NCBI RefSeq assembly: GCF_900099775.1
Contig: NZ_FMTM01000012.1
Location: 87,799 to 151,798, forward strand
Length of the DNA: 64,000 nucleotides
Direction: 5' to 3'
From: Rhizobium mongolense subsp. loessense
GTDB lineage: Bacteria; Pseudomonadota; Alphaproteobacteria; Rhizobiales; Rhizobiaceae
The notes beneath the pieces are model-generated. The model searched no databases and was not told where the DNA came from. It worked only from the letters and a program-made list of their open reading frames with translations. This document shows, piece by piece, positions 34,597 to 44,004 of the stretch. The position numbers and the translations under genes are program-made. Positions within the stretch are counted from its first letter, which is position 1. Each line of letters opens with the position of its first letter.

Positions 34597-34918
34597 GCTA
34601 GACGAACCATTCCGTTCGCCCTCTTTCCGTGGTTGTCCGTTCGTGAAGGGGCTGGCCGAATTTGGACCGGAGGCTAACTCCCCTGACGTACAGACGACCA
34701 TCGCCTTCTATTTTAAGGCCTTGCATGAATTCGTTGCCTCACTCATCGAGCCCCTGGCATTGAGCGACCCCGAAAAAGCCGTGATCCAGATCTTGTCGCT
34801 CATCCAGGGCTCGATTGTGATGGCGCAATCGACGCCCGATCCTGGACTTGTCAAGACAATCCGCGATGCAGCCAGAGTGTTGCTCGAGAATGCGTTGACC
34901 GCGTCGTCTGAAACCTGA
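34597..34918 (+). pseudogene. 3' half of the TetR gene, duplicated
   Basis: From GCTAGACGAACC onward this stretch repeats the TetR gene at 20642-21277. Eight residues differ among 89 compared (GLAEFGPEANSPDVQ... to ...SSET). The HTH-encoding half is missing and there is no proper start. Similarity continues past the stop (CTGAAGTTCGTGAGGT, then CGGCCCCGCC), and a shared GGGGCGCTCGACGCG block follows further on. Confidence 0.9.
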
Positions 34919-35136
34919 AGTTCGTGAGGTTATGAGTAAACGGCCCCGCCGTGAGCATAGCTCCGAGCTATTTCATCTCCTGGCATTGATTCCAACCGGG
35001 GCGCTCGACGCGAGCGCCTAGGTGAGGATCAAGAATAACGGAATTGGACTTCGAGGCTGACGCGTTCGCACCCATCGTTGATTTTCATAGGCCGATGACA
35101 GTCGTGCTCGTGACCAGCATCACGATCAGCCAATTT

Positions 35137-36027
35137 CTAGATCAGCTCCCAAAACGCCTCCGCAATAGCGGTCATCCGCTTTCGAGGGCGGATAAGAACG
35201 ATCTTCACGCTAACGGCCCATTCATCCGACGCAGCCTTCGTCAGCCGGCCTTTTGGCCCCAGTTCGTCCGCAGCAAGGCTTTCGGGTATCCAGGCCACAC
35301 CCTTCCCATCGACTGCCAACGCTTTTAGCACCATCGCAAGATGGGACGTAAAGACTGTTTTGAGATGAAGCTCGCCGAGTCTGGACGACAGGTTCGAGGC
35401 AAGGATGCGCCCCATGCCGGACTTCTCTTCGAATGCAATCTCGGCAACCGGAGCCTCCTGCGTACCGGGCAGATGATGAAGCGCACCACCTTTCCCATCC
35501 TTGCCACAGACGGGAATTAGCCGATCTGTCGACAGCTCGACATGTTTGAAGTCCGCCGCGTCCAGGCGAATTTTGCTGTTCTCGTGGTAATGGCACAGGA
35601 GAAACTGGGCCCGCCCCTCCAACATGATCTTCTCGCATTCGTTCATGTTATCGGACAACAGTCGAATAGGCATGGTCGAGGTGACATGCCCGAGGCCTTG
35701 TATCCAGCCTGGGAAGAACACGAATGACAGCGCGTGGGTCGCGGCGAAGGTCACTGTCGAAGAATCTACCCGTGTACGATCCAGGTCTTGCCTCACCCGT
35801 TCCAGTCGGTTGGCAACATCGTTGGCCGCATCCAGCACTATTTCTCCCGCTGCCGTCAGCTTCAGGCGGTGCGTGGATCGATCTACCAATTCCAACCCAC
35901 ACCATTCTTCCAGGGCTCGAATACGACGGCCAAACGCTGGCTGCGTGACGTTGCGATTTTCGGCCGCACGGGAAAAATTCAGTGTTTCTGCCAGAGCCTG
36001 AAGGTCGGCCAGCCAAACAGTCTCCAT
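35137..36027 (-). CDS. LysR-family regulator of the tartrate module
   Basis: METVWLADLQALAETLNFSR, AAENRNVTQPAFGRRIRALE is a standard LysR HTH, followed by a substrate-binding domain. It is 296 aa from ATG 36027. The HTH resembles the YjiE/HypT-type branch (SRAAEMRHVTQPAFSRRIRA). It is divergent from the symporter-tartrate dehydratase pair across a 218-bp gap, the usual arrangement for a LysR activator of a small catabolic operon. Confidence 0.88.
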   Translation of the reverse strand: METVWLADLQALAETLNFSRAAENRNVTQPAFGRRIRALEEWCGLELVDRSTHRLKLTAAGEIVLDAANDVANRLERVRQDLDRTRVDSSTVTFAATHALSFVFFPGWIQGLGHVTSTMPIRLLSDNMNECEKIMLEGRAQFLLCHYHENSKIRLDAADFKHVELSTDRLIPVCGKDGKGGALHHLPGTQEAPVAEIAFEEKSGMGRILASNLSSRLGELHLKTVFTSHLAMVLKALAVDGKGVAWIPESLAADELGPKGRLTKAASDEWAVSVKIVLIRPRKRMTAIAEAFWELI

Positions 36028-36245
36028 CCTGTCATACCTCAGTGAGCCATGCCGCCACCGCACCGAGATACATCCAGTTCCCCCACGAAATCAAGATGAA
36101 TGCTGGCGCCCGAGAGCAATGTTCAGTTTTCGCTATGCCAAAACGGCACCAATAGAGCCCGTATCGGCATTGGACGAGGTGCCTCCCTTGTCCTTATGAC
36201 ATGCCCCTGTGCGGAGGAACGCATCTAAACAGGGAGGAGAGACCA

Positions 36246-37556
36246 ATGGCTAAACGTCTGTTGAGTCAGCTTTACATACAGGTGTTGATCGGCATCGGGG
36301 TCGGTATCATCCTCGGGCTTTTTACTCCCGATATCGCCACGAAATTGCAGCCTTTGGCCGATGGCTTCATCAAACTGATCAAGATGCTGCTTGCGCCGGT
36401 CATCTTCGGCACTGTCGTCCTCGGCATCGCCAAGATGGGCGACATCAAGGAGGTCGGAAAGATCGGCGCACGGTCTCTGATTTACTTCGAGGTCGTTTCG
36501 ACGATCGCGCTCGTTATCGGGCTGATCGTCGTCAACATCATGCAGCCCGGCGTCGGCATGAACATCGACGCAAGCAAGATCGACGCCAGCACGATCTCAA
36601 TCTACCAGCAGACTGCCCAGCAACAGGGCGGCGTCATCGAGTTCTTCATGAACGTGATCCCAACAACGATGGTCGATGCATTTGCAAAGGGCGCAATGCT
36701 TCAGGTCATCCTGATCGCCGTGCTGATGGGCTGCGCACTTGTCCAGCTCGGCGAGAAAGCCAGGCCCGTCGTCGATCTCTTCGATTCCCTGCTCCAGGCT
36801 CTGTTCCGGATCGTCGGCATGATCATGCGCCTGGCGCCGATCGGCGCCGGCGCCGGGGTCGCCTATACGATCGGAAAATACGGCGTCGGCTCGCTCTGGG
36901 CTCTCGGGCAGTTGATGCTGGGCGTCTACCTGACGTCGGCCCTGTTCGTGATCGTTGTCCTCGGATCGATCGCCCGTTGGTCGGGGTTCCCGTTGCTGCA
37001 TTTCTTCCGGTACTTCAAGGACGAAATCCTGATCGTGCTTGCGACCTGCTCGTCGGAAGCCGTACTGCCGCGGATGATGGCGAAGCTGGAGAAGCTCGGC
37101 TGCAAGAAATCCGTGGTCGGACTGGTGCTGCCGACCGGATACACATTCAACGCCGACGGCACCTGCATCTACCTGACGATGGCCGCCGTCTTCGTCGCCC
37201 AGGCGACCAACACGCCGCTCGGGATCGAAGGCCAGCTTGTCATCCTGGGCGTTCTGCTGCTCACCTCGAAGGGGTCGGCAGGCGTCGCGGGAGCGGGTTT
37301 CGTCACCCTCGCGGCAACTCTCTCTAGCTTCCATGCCATTCCGGTCGCCGGTCTTGTCCTTCTGCTTGGCGTCGATCGCTTTATGAACGAGGCCCGCGCC
37401 GTCGTAAACCTGATCGGCAACGGCATCGCCACCATCGCGATCGCAAAATGGGAAGGCGCTCTCGACCAGGAGACGGTCGCCGCTGTCATCTCCGAGCAGC
37501 GCGGCGAACGTCCCCGAAACATCACCGCATCACCCGCCGAACTGGCGTCCCGATAA
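36246..37556 (+). CDS. C4-dicarboxylate:cation symporter (DctA-like), probable tartrate uptake
   Basis: The 436-aa membrane protein belongs to the DAACS family: LIKMLLAPVIFGTVVLGIAK near the N-terminus, the serine-rich loop FATCSSEAVLPRMM-like (LATCSSEAVLPRMM), PTGYTFNADGTCIYLTMAAV, FVAQAT, and LLTSKGSAGVAGAGFVTLAA. ATG 36246 follows AGGGAGGAGAGACCA. It lies 35 bp upstream of the D-tartrate dehydratase gene, so tartrate is the inferred substrate; succinate, malate or fumarate remain possible. Confidence 0.9.
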   Translation: MAKRLLSQLYIQVLIGIGVGIILGLFTPDIATKLQPLADGFIKLIKMLLAPVIFGTVVLGIAKMGDIKEVGKIGARSLIYFEVVSTIALVIGLIVVNIMQPGVGMNIDASKIDASTISIYQQTAQQQGGVIEFFMNVIPTTMVDAFAKGAMLQVILIAVLMGCALVQLGEKARPVVDLFDSLLQALFRIVGMIMRLAPIGAGAGVAYTIGKYGVGSLWALGQLMLGVYLTSALFVIVVLGSIARWSGFPLLHFFRYFKDEILIVLATCSSEAVLPRMMAKLEKLGCKKSVVGLVLPTGYTFNADGTCIYLTMAAVFVAQATNTPLGIEGQLVILGVLLLTSKGSAGVAGAGFVTLAATLSSFHAIPVAGLVLLLGVDRFMNEARAVVNLIGNGIATIAIAKWEGALDQETVAAVISEQRGERPRNITASPAELASR

Positions 37557-37591
37557 CAAACACATCGAACAAGTACCGAACGGAGAATGCT

Positions 37592-38755
37592 ATGCGTATC
37601 CTTGATGTTTGCGAAGTTACGAAGCCAATCGCTTCGCCAATCCGTAATGCCTATATCGACTTCAGCAAAATGACGGCTAGCCTGGTTGCCATCGTCACCG
37701 ACGTCGTCCGTGACGGTCGCCGTGTTGTCGGCTACGGCTTCAACTCGAACGGTCGTTATGGCCAGGGCGGCCTGATCCGTGAGCGCTTCAAGGACCGTAT
37801 CCTCGAAGCCTCCCCGGAAAGCCTGATGAATGACGCGGGCACCAATCTCGATCCGCACAAAATCTGGGCGACGATGATGATGAACGAGAAGCCCGGGGGG
37901 CATGGCGAGCGGTCTGTCGCCGTCGGTACCCTCGACATGGCGATATGGGATGCGGTTGCAAAGATCGAGGGCAAGCCGCTCTTCCGCCACCTTGCAGAAC
38001 TGAAGGGCCGGGAAGCCAATCCGAAGGTTTTCGTCTATGCGGCTGGCGGTTACTACTATCCGGGTAAGGACAACAGCGCGCTTCGCAAGGAGATGCGCAG
38101 CTATCTCGACCGTGGCTATAACGTCGTGAAGATGAAGATCGGCGGGGCATCAATCGATGAGGATCGCGGTCGTATCGAATCTGTCCTCGAAGAGATCAGC
38201 TCCCAGGCCCGGCTAGCGGTGGATGCCAACGGTCGCTTCGATCTTGAGACCGGCATCGCTTATGCCAAGATGCTGCGCGACTACCCGCTCTTCTGGTACG
38301 AGGAAATCGGCGATCCGCTCGACTACGCCCTGCAGGCGGCAATTTCCGAGTTTTACGACGCCCCGATGGCAACCGGCGAGAACCTGTTCTCCCACCAGGA
38401 TGCCCGCAACCTGCTGCGTTATGGCGGCATGCGTGCCGACCGCGACTTCTTGCAATTCGATTGCGCCTTGTCCTACGGCCTCGTGGAATACCTTCGGACC
38501 CTTGATGTCCTGCGCCAATTCGGCTGGTCGCCTTCTCGCTGCATACCACATGGCGGCCACCAGATGTCCCTCAACATTGCGGCAGGGCTTGGTCTCGGCG
38601 GCAATGAAAGTTACCCGGACCTGTTCCAGCCCTATGGCGGCTTCCCGGATGGCGTGAAAGTCATCGACGGACACATCACCATGCCGGAACTGCCGGGCAT
38701 CGGCTTCGAGGGCAAGTCCGACCTCATCAAGGTCATGCGCGAACTCGCTGAGTAA
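37592..38755 (+). CDS. tarD: D(-)-tartrate dehydratase (enolase superfamily)
   Basis: The 387-aa protein follows the Bradyrhizobium TarD sequence closely as I recall it (ITKPISSPIRNAYIDF-like start, YGFNSNGRYGQGGLIRERF). Active-site residues are in place: Lys182 in KMKIGG, metal ligands Asp211 (DANGR), Glu237 (WYEE) and Glu263 (GEN), and His320 in PHGGHQ. It would convert D-tartrate to oxaloacetate. ATG 37592 follows CGGAGAATGCT; the longer frame overlaps the symporter gene and has no support. A 3' fragment of the same gene occurs at 63396-63494. Confidence 0.93.
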   Translation: MRILDVCEVTKPIASPIRNAYIDFSKMTASLVAIVTDVVRDGRRVVGYGFNSNGRYGQGGLIRERFKDRILEASPESLMNDAGTNLDPHKIWATMMMNEKPGGHGERSVAVGTLDMAIWDAVAKIEGKPLFRHLAELKGREANPKVFVYAAGGYYYPGKDNSALRKEMRSYLDRGYNVVKMKIGGASIDEDRGRIESVLEEISSQARLAVDANGRFDLETGIAYAKMLRDYPLFWYEEIGDPLDYALQAAISEFYDAPMATGENLFSHQDARNLLRYGGMRADRDFLQFDCALSYGLVEYLRTLDVLRQFGWSPSRCIPHGGHQMSLNIAAGLGLGGNESYPDLFQPYGGFPDGVKVIDGHITMPELPGIGFEGKSDLIKVMRELAE

Positions 38756-39626
38756 GATCAACGGAGTGGGTGAAAACTTTCGCCCCCTCCAGCTCACGCT
38801 TCATGGGTGCCTGCCAAGAAGCCGCAATCCCTAGACGCATCCAACGGAGGCGCCTGTCAGCTCCGGGCTATATCTACGTTCGGCCCAGGCGACGAACGAC
38901 GCATGTCACGCCGCCTGAAAACCCAATCGATGAGTTCCGCCATTGATGGACCTAAGGCGACCCCTATCTCACTGAGTGCATATTCGACCCTTGGCGGAAC
39001 CTGGGGATAGAGTGGCAAACTCGCGGGCCTGACACAATCGATCATCCGGAGGTGGTTGCCTGAGGCGGGCAGGCTTCATTGCATTTCGATTAGCTGGACT
39101 TCCGGAAGACATGGTGGTGATCGATACGTTTAACCACTACCCATGCGTGACACCGAGATTGCCGATATAGAAGCAGGCGAGGTCGAGAGTGTCTGAGTAT
39201 TTCAGACAACTCGGCCGACCTGTTGCAAAGGCTTGGTGCGCTATCGGCTCGGATACTCTCGCCCGATTGGGAAACCTGCCGGCCACCCGGGTCCGGTTGC
39301 AACGGAAATGAACGTGATCGACATGTCGCCATGGCGCTTGTTGGCGATAGGGGGTTCGACGCCGTCGATGATGGAGCAATTTCGGAATCGTGGTGCCAAC
39401 AATCGGGCTCGCCCGTATACTCTACGGACTTCACTAGAATTGGCATGCCCGATGCACTCGCCTCCGGGGAAAGATCTAAATTGCCAAAGCGGCGAGACCT
39501 TTCCGCCGCTGCGGTTCAAAAGAAGCCTGGCGATACGAAGAGCAATCGCATTGCGGAATATCTCGTGCGTTTGAACAGGGCCTTGTTCATGTAGATCGCA
39601 ACCTTCTGTATCCGTCGTTCTAGCCC
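38756..39626 (-). other. Non-coding or decayed stretch, 871 bp
   Basis: A weak hairpin (GGAGTGGGTGAAA / TTTCGCCCCCTCC) follows tarD at about 38761. Between 39090 and 39626 the leftward frames hold scraps such as IANKRHGDMSITFISVA, which may be remains of the SIS domain belonging to the RpiR fragment at 39627. Otherwise nothing recognisable. Confidence 0.4.
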
Positions 39627-39914
39627 CTAGCGATGATTTTCGGAAATCTTGCGAAGATGATCTCTTATAATCGCGCGAAACTCTCCAAATGTTTGAAACC
39701 CAATGTGCTGTGCAAGTCGGTGAACCGTCGTTTGAGAAACCCTGCAATTGCGCGCAATCGCAGCGGCACTTTCGAATGCAATCATTTCCGGCCGTTCTAT
39801 GATCTGCCTCGCGACCTGCTCGAGACTGCTGGGAAAGACGATCTGCCGTTTGGCGATCAGGTACTTCAATTCCTGCAGTGTCGCGGGAGGACGGCGATTT
39901 CTATCCTGCAGCAT
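39627..39914 (-). pseudogene. Truncated RpiR-family regulator (HTH only)
   Basis: The 95-aa frame (LQELKYLIAKRQIVFPSSLE, QVARQIIERPEMIAFESAAA, NCRVSQTTVHRLAQHIGFQT) is a complete RpiR-type HTH_6 domain. It stops where the SIS sugar-phosphate domain should begin. Frames beyond the stop hold possible SIS scraps, so a frameshifted or nonsense-truncated gene is likely. It could still bind DNA as a short protein. Confidence 0.65.
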
Positions 39915-40042
39915 TGCGCTTCACCTTCCAAAGAACCGTCTTCAGTAATCCCGGTGCGATCCAGACGCATGTCTCGGGGCAGCACGTCATCACCGGTGGC
40001 GATGCGGCGATGTGAGAACAGGCCGCATCGCATCGAAGCTTG

Positions 40043-41035
40043 TTAATCGACCTGCACCGGTCTGCCCGTCTGCCAGCTCACGGTGGCGGCCTCCGCCAGT
40101 TTCTGAGCCTGAAGCCCGTCAAGTCCGCCGGGCTTCGGCGAGCGGTCGCCGCTGTCGATCGCATCGATGAAGGCATTGATCTCGTAGGCGTAAGCCTGGG
40201 CGTAGCGTTCCAGGAAGAAATATTGGACGGGATCGCCGCTGACACCGCTCGCATTGGAAAGCTCGACGCTGGTTGCATGGATATTCTTCGCCGCAAGCAT
40301 GCCGGCAGCTCCATGGACTTCGATGCGCTGGTCGTAGCCGTAGGTCGCCCGGCGCGAATTGGTGATGACGGCAATGCGTCCGGAAGCCGTCTGCATCTGT
40401 ACGGCCGCGGTATCCACATCGCCCTCGGCCCCGATCGACTTGTCAACGAGCGACGATCCGAGCGCATTCACGACGACGAACTCTTCCCCTATGAGGAAAC
40501 GGGCCATGTCGAAGTCATGGATCATCATGTCGCGGAACAGACCACCGGAGGATTTGACGTAATCGGCCGGCGGCGGCGTGGGATCTCGGCTGGTGATCGT
40601 CACGATCTCGATGTCGCCGATATCGCCGCGGCGCAGGCGCGTCTCGACGCTGGCGAAGTTTGGGTCAAAGCGGCGATTGAAGCCGATCATCAAGGTCGAC
40701 TTGTTCTTCTCGACGACATCGAGGCAGGCATTGATGCGCTCGACCGACAGGGACACCGGCTTCTCGCAGAGGATTGCCTTGCCGGCCCTCGCGGCCGCCT
40801 CGATCAGATCGGCATGGCTGGGCGTCGGCGTCGCAATGAGGATCGCATCGACGCTTGAGGATTTGATGACATCCTCCGCGTCGGCAACTTCGGCACCCGT
40901 CTGTGCCGCAAGCGCCTCTGCCGATGCTTTGAAAGCGTCGGCCACGTAAGCGAGGTTCGCCTTCGGGTTCGCCGCGATGGTCGCGGCATGCACCTTGCCT
41001 ATCCGGCCGGCGCCGATCACTCCAAATTTGATCAT
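40043..41035 (-). CDS. idhA: Inositol 2-dehydrogenase-like oxidoreductase (Gfo/Idh/MocA)
   Basis: The 330-aa protein has the N-terminal Rossmann motif GVIGAGRIGKVHA, the EKP motif (LCEKPVSLS, Lys near 97) and a C-terminal domain with GFNRRFDPNFA and GGLFRDMMIHDFDMARFL. Length and sequence fit rhizobial IdhA, which oxidises myo-inositol to scyllo-inosose with NAD. It is the last gene of the leftward operon after an ABC importer and a TIM-barrel isomerase, which supports an inositol or related polyol substrate. Confidence 0.87.
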   Translation of the reverse strand: MIKFGVIGAGRIGKVHAATIAANPKANLAYVADAFKASAEALAAQTGAEVADAEDVIKSSSVDAILIATPTPSHADLIEAAARAGKAILCEKPVSLSVERINACLDVVEKNKSTLMIGFNRRFDPNFASVETRLRRGDIGDIEIVTITSRDPTPPPADYVKSSGGLFRDMMIHDFDMARFLIGEEFVVVNALGSSLVDKSIGAEGDVDTAAVQMQTASGRIAVITNSRRATYGYDQRIEVHGAAGMLAAKNIHATSVELSNASGVSGDPVQYFFLERYAQAYAYEINAFIDAIDSGDRSPKPGGLDGLQAQKLAEAATVSWQTGRPVQVD

Positions 41036-41077
41036 TGTTATCTCTCCATGATATGTAAGTGTTGACTATCGAAATCT

Positions 41078-41881
41078 TCAAACCGTGAAGGCGTCGCGGA
41101 AACGGGCAAGCGCCGTCTCGTCATCGCCGGAGGCCCAGGCCTCCATGCCGATCGTGCCGCGATAGCCCATGTCCTTGAGCGCGCGGGCGATTGCCTTGTA
41201 GTTGATCTCTCCGGTGCCCGGTTCCATACGGCCGGGAACATCCGCCACCTGGATTTCACCGATATAGGGCAGAGCGCGCCGGCATAATTCGATCAGATTT
41301 CCTTCACCGATCTGGGCGTGATAGAGGTCGAGATTGAGCTTCAACGCCGGTCGGTTCACCGACGAAACGAGAGCAAGCGTGTCTTCCGCCTTGGCAAAAG
41401 GTGTCTTAGGGTGATCGACGGCTTCATTGAGGTTTTCGAGCACGAAGGTGACACCCTCTTTTTCACCGAGGTCGGCGATGCGGTTGAGCGTATCGCGCGC
41501 CTTGAGCCACATGGCGCCCGTCACCTTGTCGGCCTTGACCAGGGGCAGGCCCTGACCGTCGAGACCGGTCCCATGCAGGTTGAGGCGTGGGCAGTTGATT
41601 TCCCTGGCGATCGGGATCGATCGCTTCGCGGTTCGCAGCAAGTCGTCGGCGCCCTCGTCATCGGCGAGCGTGCCGGTCACATAGCCCGTCATCGACGAGA
41701 AGGTCGCTCCTGATCTTGCAAGTGCGGCGATGTCATGTTTCGTCCAGTCCCAGATCTCGGCGTGAAAGCCGAGTTCGGTGATGCGCTTGAGCCTGTCGAC
41801 GACAGGAAGCGACTTGAAGACCATCTCGGCGCAGACCGCGAGCGTGAAGGGGGATGAGGCATTCGACGAGCCGTCGTTCAT
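41078..41881 (-). CDS. TIM-barrel sugar isomerase/epimerase (hydroxypyruvate-isomerase-like)
   Basis: The 267-aa AP-endonuclease-2-type TIM barrel has metal-binding residues in FVLENLNEAVDHP, LKLNLDLYHAQIGEGN, IGEIQVADVPGRMEPGTGE and IGMEAWAS. The overall pattern is that of Hyi/IolE/IolI-like enzymes. It lies 42 bp upstream of idhA in the same operon, so action on an inosose or a related keto-sugar is plausible, but the reaction is not certain. Confidence 0.82.
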   Translation of the reverse strand: MNDGSSNASSPFTLAVCAEMVFKSLPVVDRLKRITELGFHAEIWDWTKHDIAALARSGATFSSMTGYVTGTLADDEGADDLLRTAKRSIPIAREINCPRLNLHGTGLDGQGLPLVKADKVTGAMWLKARDTLNRIADLGEKEGVTFVLENLNEAVDHPKTPFAKAEDTLALVSSVNRPALKLNLDLYHAQIGEGNLIELCRRALPYIGEIQVADVPGRMEPGTGEINYKAIARALKDMGYRGTIGMEAWASGDDETALARFRDAFTV

Positions 41882-41961
41882 GACCGTATTCCATGTTGAT
41901 GATTGAGTGAAAGGCGGCGGTCTTTGAGAGCCGGCCGGTCGCCGCCTTGGAAGCGTGCGGA

Positions 41962-42756
41962 TTAGATCGTGCCGCCGAGCTCTTCGGAAAGTTGCTGCAG
42001 TTCCTTGCCGCCGGCCATGAGGTTTTGCAGCTCATCCATCGCGATATCAGCCTTGGCAAAGGTGCCAAGCGTCTGGCCGCGATTGAGGATGGTGAAGCGG
42101 TCCGCCACCGCATAGGCATGTCGGACGTTGTGGGTGATGAAAATGACGCCCAATCCATTCTGTCGAACCTGGTGGATGTATTTCAGCACCATCGAGGTTT
42201 GCGCTACACCGAGCGCCGAAGTCGGCTCATCGAGGATGAGGATCTTGGCGCCGAAGTAGACTGCACGTGCAATGGCAACGCATTGGCGCTCGCCTCCGGA
42301 CAGAGTACCTACTGCCTGATTAGGGTCACGGATATCGATGCCGATTTTGCGCATCTCTTCACGGGTGACATTGTTGCAATGCGTGAGGTCGAGGTGGCGG
42401 AAGGGGAAGAAGCCTCTGCGAGGCTCCCGCCCCATGAAGAAATTGCGAGTAATCGACATCAGCGGGATCATGGCAAGATCCTGATAGACGGTCGCGATCC
42501 CCGCATCGAGCGCATCGCGCGGACTGCGAAAATTGACCGGCTTGCCATCGACGAGGAACTCGCCTCCGCTTGGGCGGACAACGCCGGAGAGCGTCTTGAT
42601 CAAAGTGGATTTACCCGCGCCATTGTCTCCGAGGAGACAAAGTACCTCTCCGGCCGACACTTGCATCGATACGCCGTTGAGCGCAATCACGGAGCCGTAG
42701 TGTTTGATGATGTCGGTCACTTCGATGATCGGCGTTTGCTTGTGGACATCAGACAT
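41962..42756 (-). CDS. ABC sugar-import ATPase (single-domain, FrcA/inositol type)
   Basis: The 264-aa ATPase has Walker A GDNGAGKST, signature LSGGERQCVAIARA, Walker B ILILDEPTSAL and switch ITHNVRHA. A single nucleotide-binding domain is typical of the Frc and inositol branch of CUT2 systems. ATG 42756 overlaps the region of the permease stop (gap 2 bp). The longer frame reading into the permease gene is spurious. Confidence 0.9.
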   Translation of the reverse strand: MSDVHKQTPIIEVTDIIKHYGSVIALNGVSMQVSAGEVLCLLGDNGAGKSTLIKTLSGVVRPSGGEFLVDGKPVNFRSPRDALDAGIATVYQDLAMIPLMSITRNFFMGREPRRGFFPFRHLDLTHCNNVTREEMRKIGIDIRDPNQAVGTLSGGERQCVAIARAVYFGAKILILDEPTSALGVAQTSMVLKYIHQVRQNGLGVIFITHNVRHAYAVADRFTILNRGQTLGTFAKADIAMDELQNLMAGGKELQQLSEELGGTI

Positions 42757-42758
42757 GA

Positions 42759-43880
42759 TCAGCGCTCCCCGGTAACCTTGCGGCGAATGAAATTGTTGAA
42801 GAGAACGGCCAGCAGCAGCATCGAGCCCAGAAAGACCTGAAACCAGTCGGAGTCGAACTTGGTATAGGTCAGGCCAATCGAGACCGAACCGAAGATGATC
42901 GCGCCGAAGAAGGCGCCGATCGCCGAACCATAGCCGCCGGTCAGCAAGCACCCGCCGATGACGGCGGCGATGATCGCCTCGAACTCTTTCTGAAAGCCGC
43001 GTCTGGCGTCAGTCGAGCCGGCATCGAGCACAGTGATGATGGCGACCAGCGCCGCCGCGCATGCCGTCAGCGCAAACAGGCCGGTCTTGACCCTGTGGAC
43101 CGGGACACCAGAATTTCTTGCAGCGTTGGGATCACCACCGGCGGCAAAGATCCAGTTGCCCATGCGGGTACGCAGCAGGACCCAGGTTGCAGCCAGCGCA
43201 AGCGCTACGAACCATAATACCGATACCGGAATACCCGTGACCTTCGGCATGCCGTTAGGGAATTTGTCGATAAGATCATGATCGGCAAGCCAGACAAAAG
43301 CGCCCTTCAGCGCATCGCCGGAAAAGAAGCCAAGCAGCGGACTGTCGCTGACCCGGTCGCCGATGCCGCGAAGCTGTGTCGAGCCACCGGTCGCCCATTT
43401 CAGGCCGACGAGCGTCAAGCCACGGAGAATGAAGAGGAATGCCAAGGTCACGATGAAGGACGGAAGGCGCGTGTGAATGACGATCTGCCCATTGATCGCC
43501 CCCATGAACGCGGCAAAAAGCATCGTCATGACGATGGCAACCGAAAGCGGCTGGCCGAAATTCGTGAGGATGACGCCGAAAATCAGTCCCGCAAAGGCCA
43601 CCATCGAGCCGATCGAAAGATCAAACTCGCCGCCGATCATCAGAAGGGCCGCCGCAATGGCCAAAATCCCCAATTGCGATGCTGGCGCCATGATGGTCAT
43701 CAGGCCGGAAAGCGAGAACATGGTACGGTCGGCGGTGAGAAAGAAAAAGACGATGACGAGAACAAGGCCAGCCACGGCACCAAGCTCAGGCCGCCGCATC
43801 ATATGTGTCAGAAAACTTACTTGTTTGACGCGCTCATCGGCCTTCGGCGCAGCCGCCGTTCTCTGCTCAAGCGAAGCCAT
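42759..43880 (-). CDS. ABC sugar permease (CUT2, FrcC/inositol type)
   Basis: The 373-aa protein has about 10 membrane segments with the CUT2 signatures GGEFDLSIGSMVAFAGLIFG and RRGFQKEFEAIIAAVIGGCL, LTGGYGSAIGAFFGAIIFG. ATG 43880 follows GGGAGGAGTT. It sits between the binding-protein and ATPase genes. Confidence 0.9.
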   Translation of the reverse strand: MASLEQRTAAAPKADERVKQVSFLTHMMRRPELGAVAGLVLVIVFFFLTADRTMFSLSGLMTIMAPASQLGILAIAAALLMIGGEFDLSIGSMVAFAGLIFGVILTNFGQPLSVAIVMTMLFAAFMGAINGQIVIHTRLPSFIVTLAFLFILRGLTLVGLKWATGGSTQLRGIGDRVSDSPLLGFFSGDALKGAFVWLADHDLIDKFPNGMPKVTGIPVSVLWFVALALAATWVLLRTRMGNWIFAAGGDPNAARNSGVPVHRVKTGLFALTACAAALVAIITVLDAGSTDARRGFQKEFEAIIAAVIGGCLLTGGYGSAIGAFFGAIIFGSVSIGLTYTKFDSDWFQVFLGSMLLLAVLFNNFIRRKVTGER

Positions 43881-43951
43881 AACTCCTCCCACGGATCATA
43901 ATTTAGGGTAGCGTTGGCGCTGCTCGGCAGCGCGGTCAGACAGCCAAACCC

Positions 43952-43971
43952 CCTCCCCATCAAGGGGGAGG
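43952..43971 (-). repeat. Intercistronic GC hairpin after the binding-protein gene
   Basis: Stem CCTCCCC / GGGGAGG with loop ATCAAG lies between the binding-protein and permease genes. Hairpins at this place commonly protect the upstream message and lower permease expression. Confidence 0.5.
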
Positions 43972-44004
43972 AGATTCTGGGAGAATGCCTTTCGGCAATT
44001 CCGG

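Noticed and set aside
36597..37334. Leftward 245-codon frame inside the symporter gene
   Set aside because: His/Asp/Gln-rich shadow with no family features.
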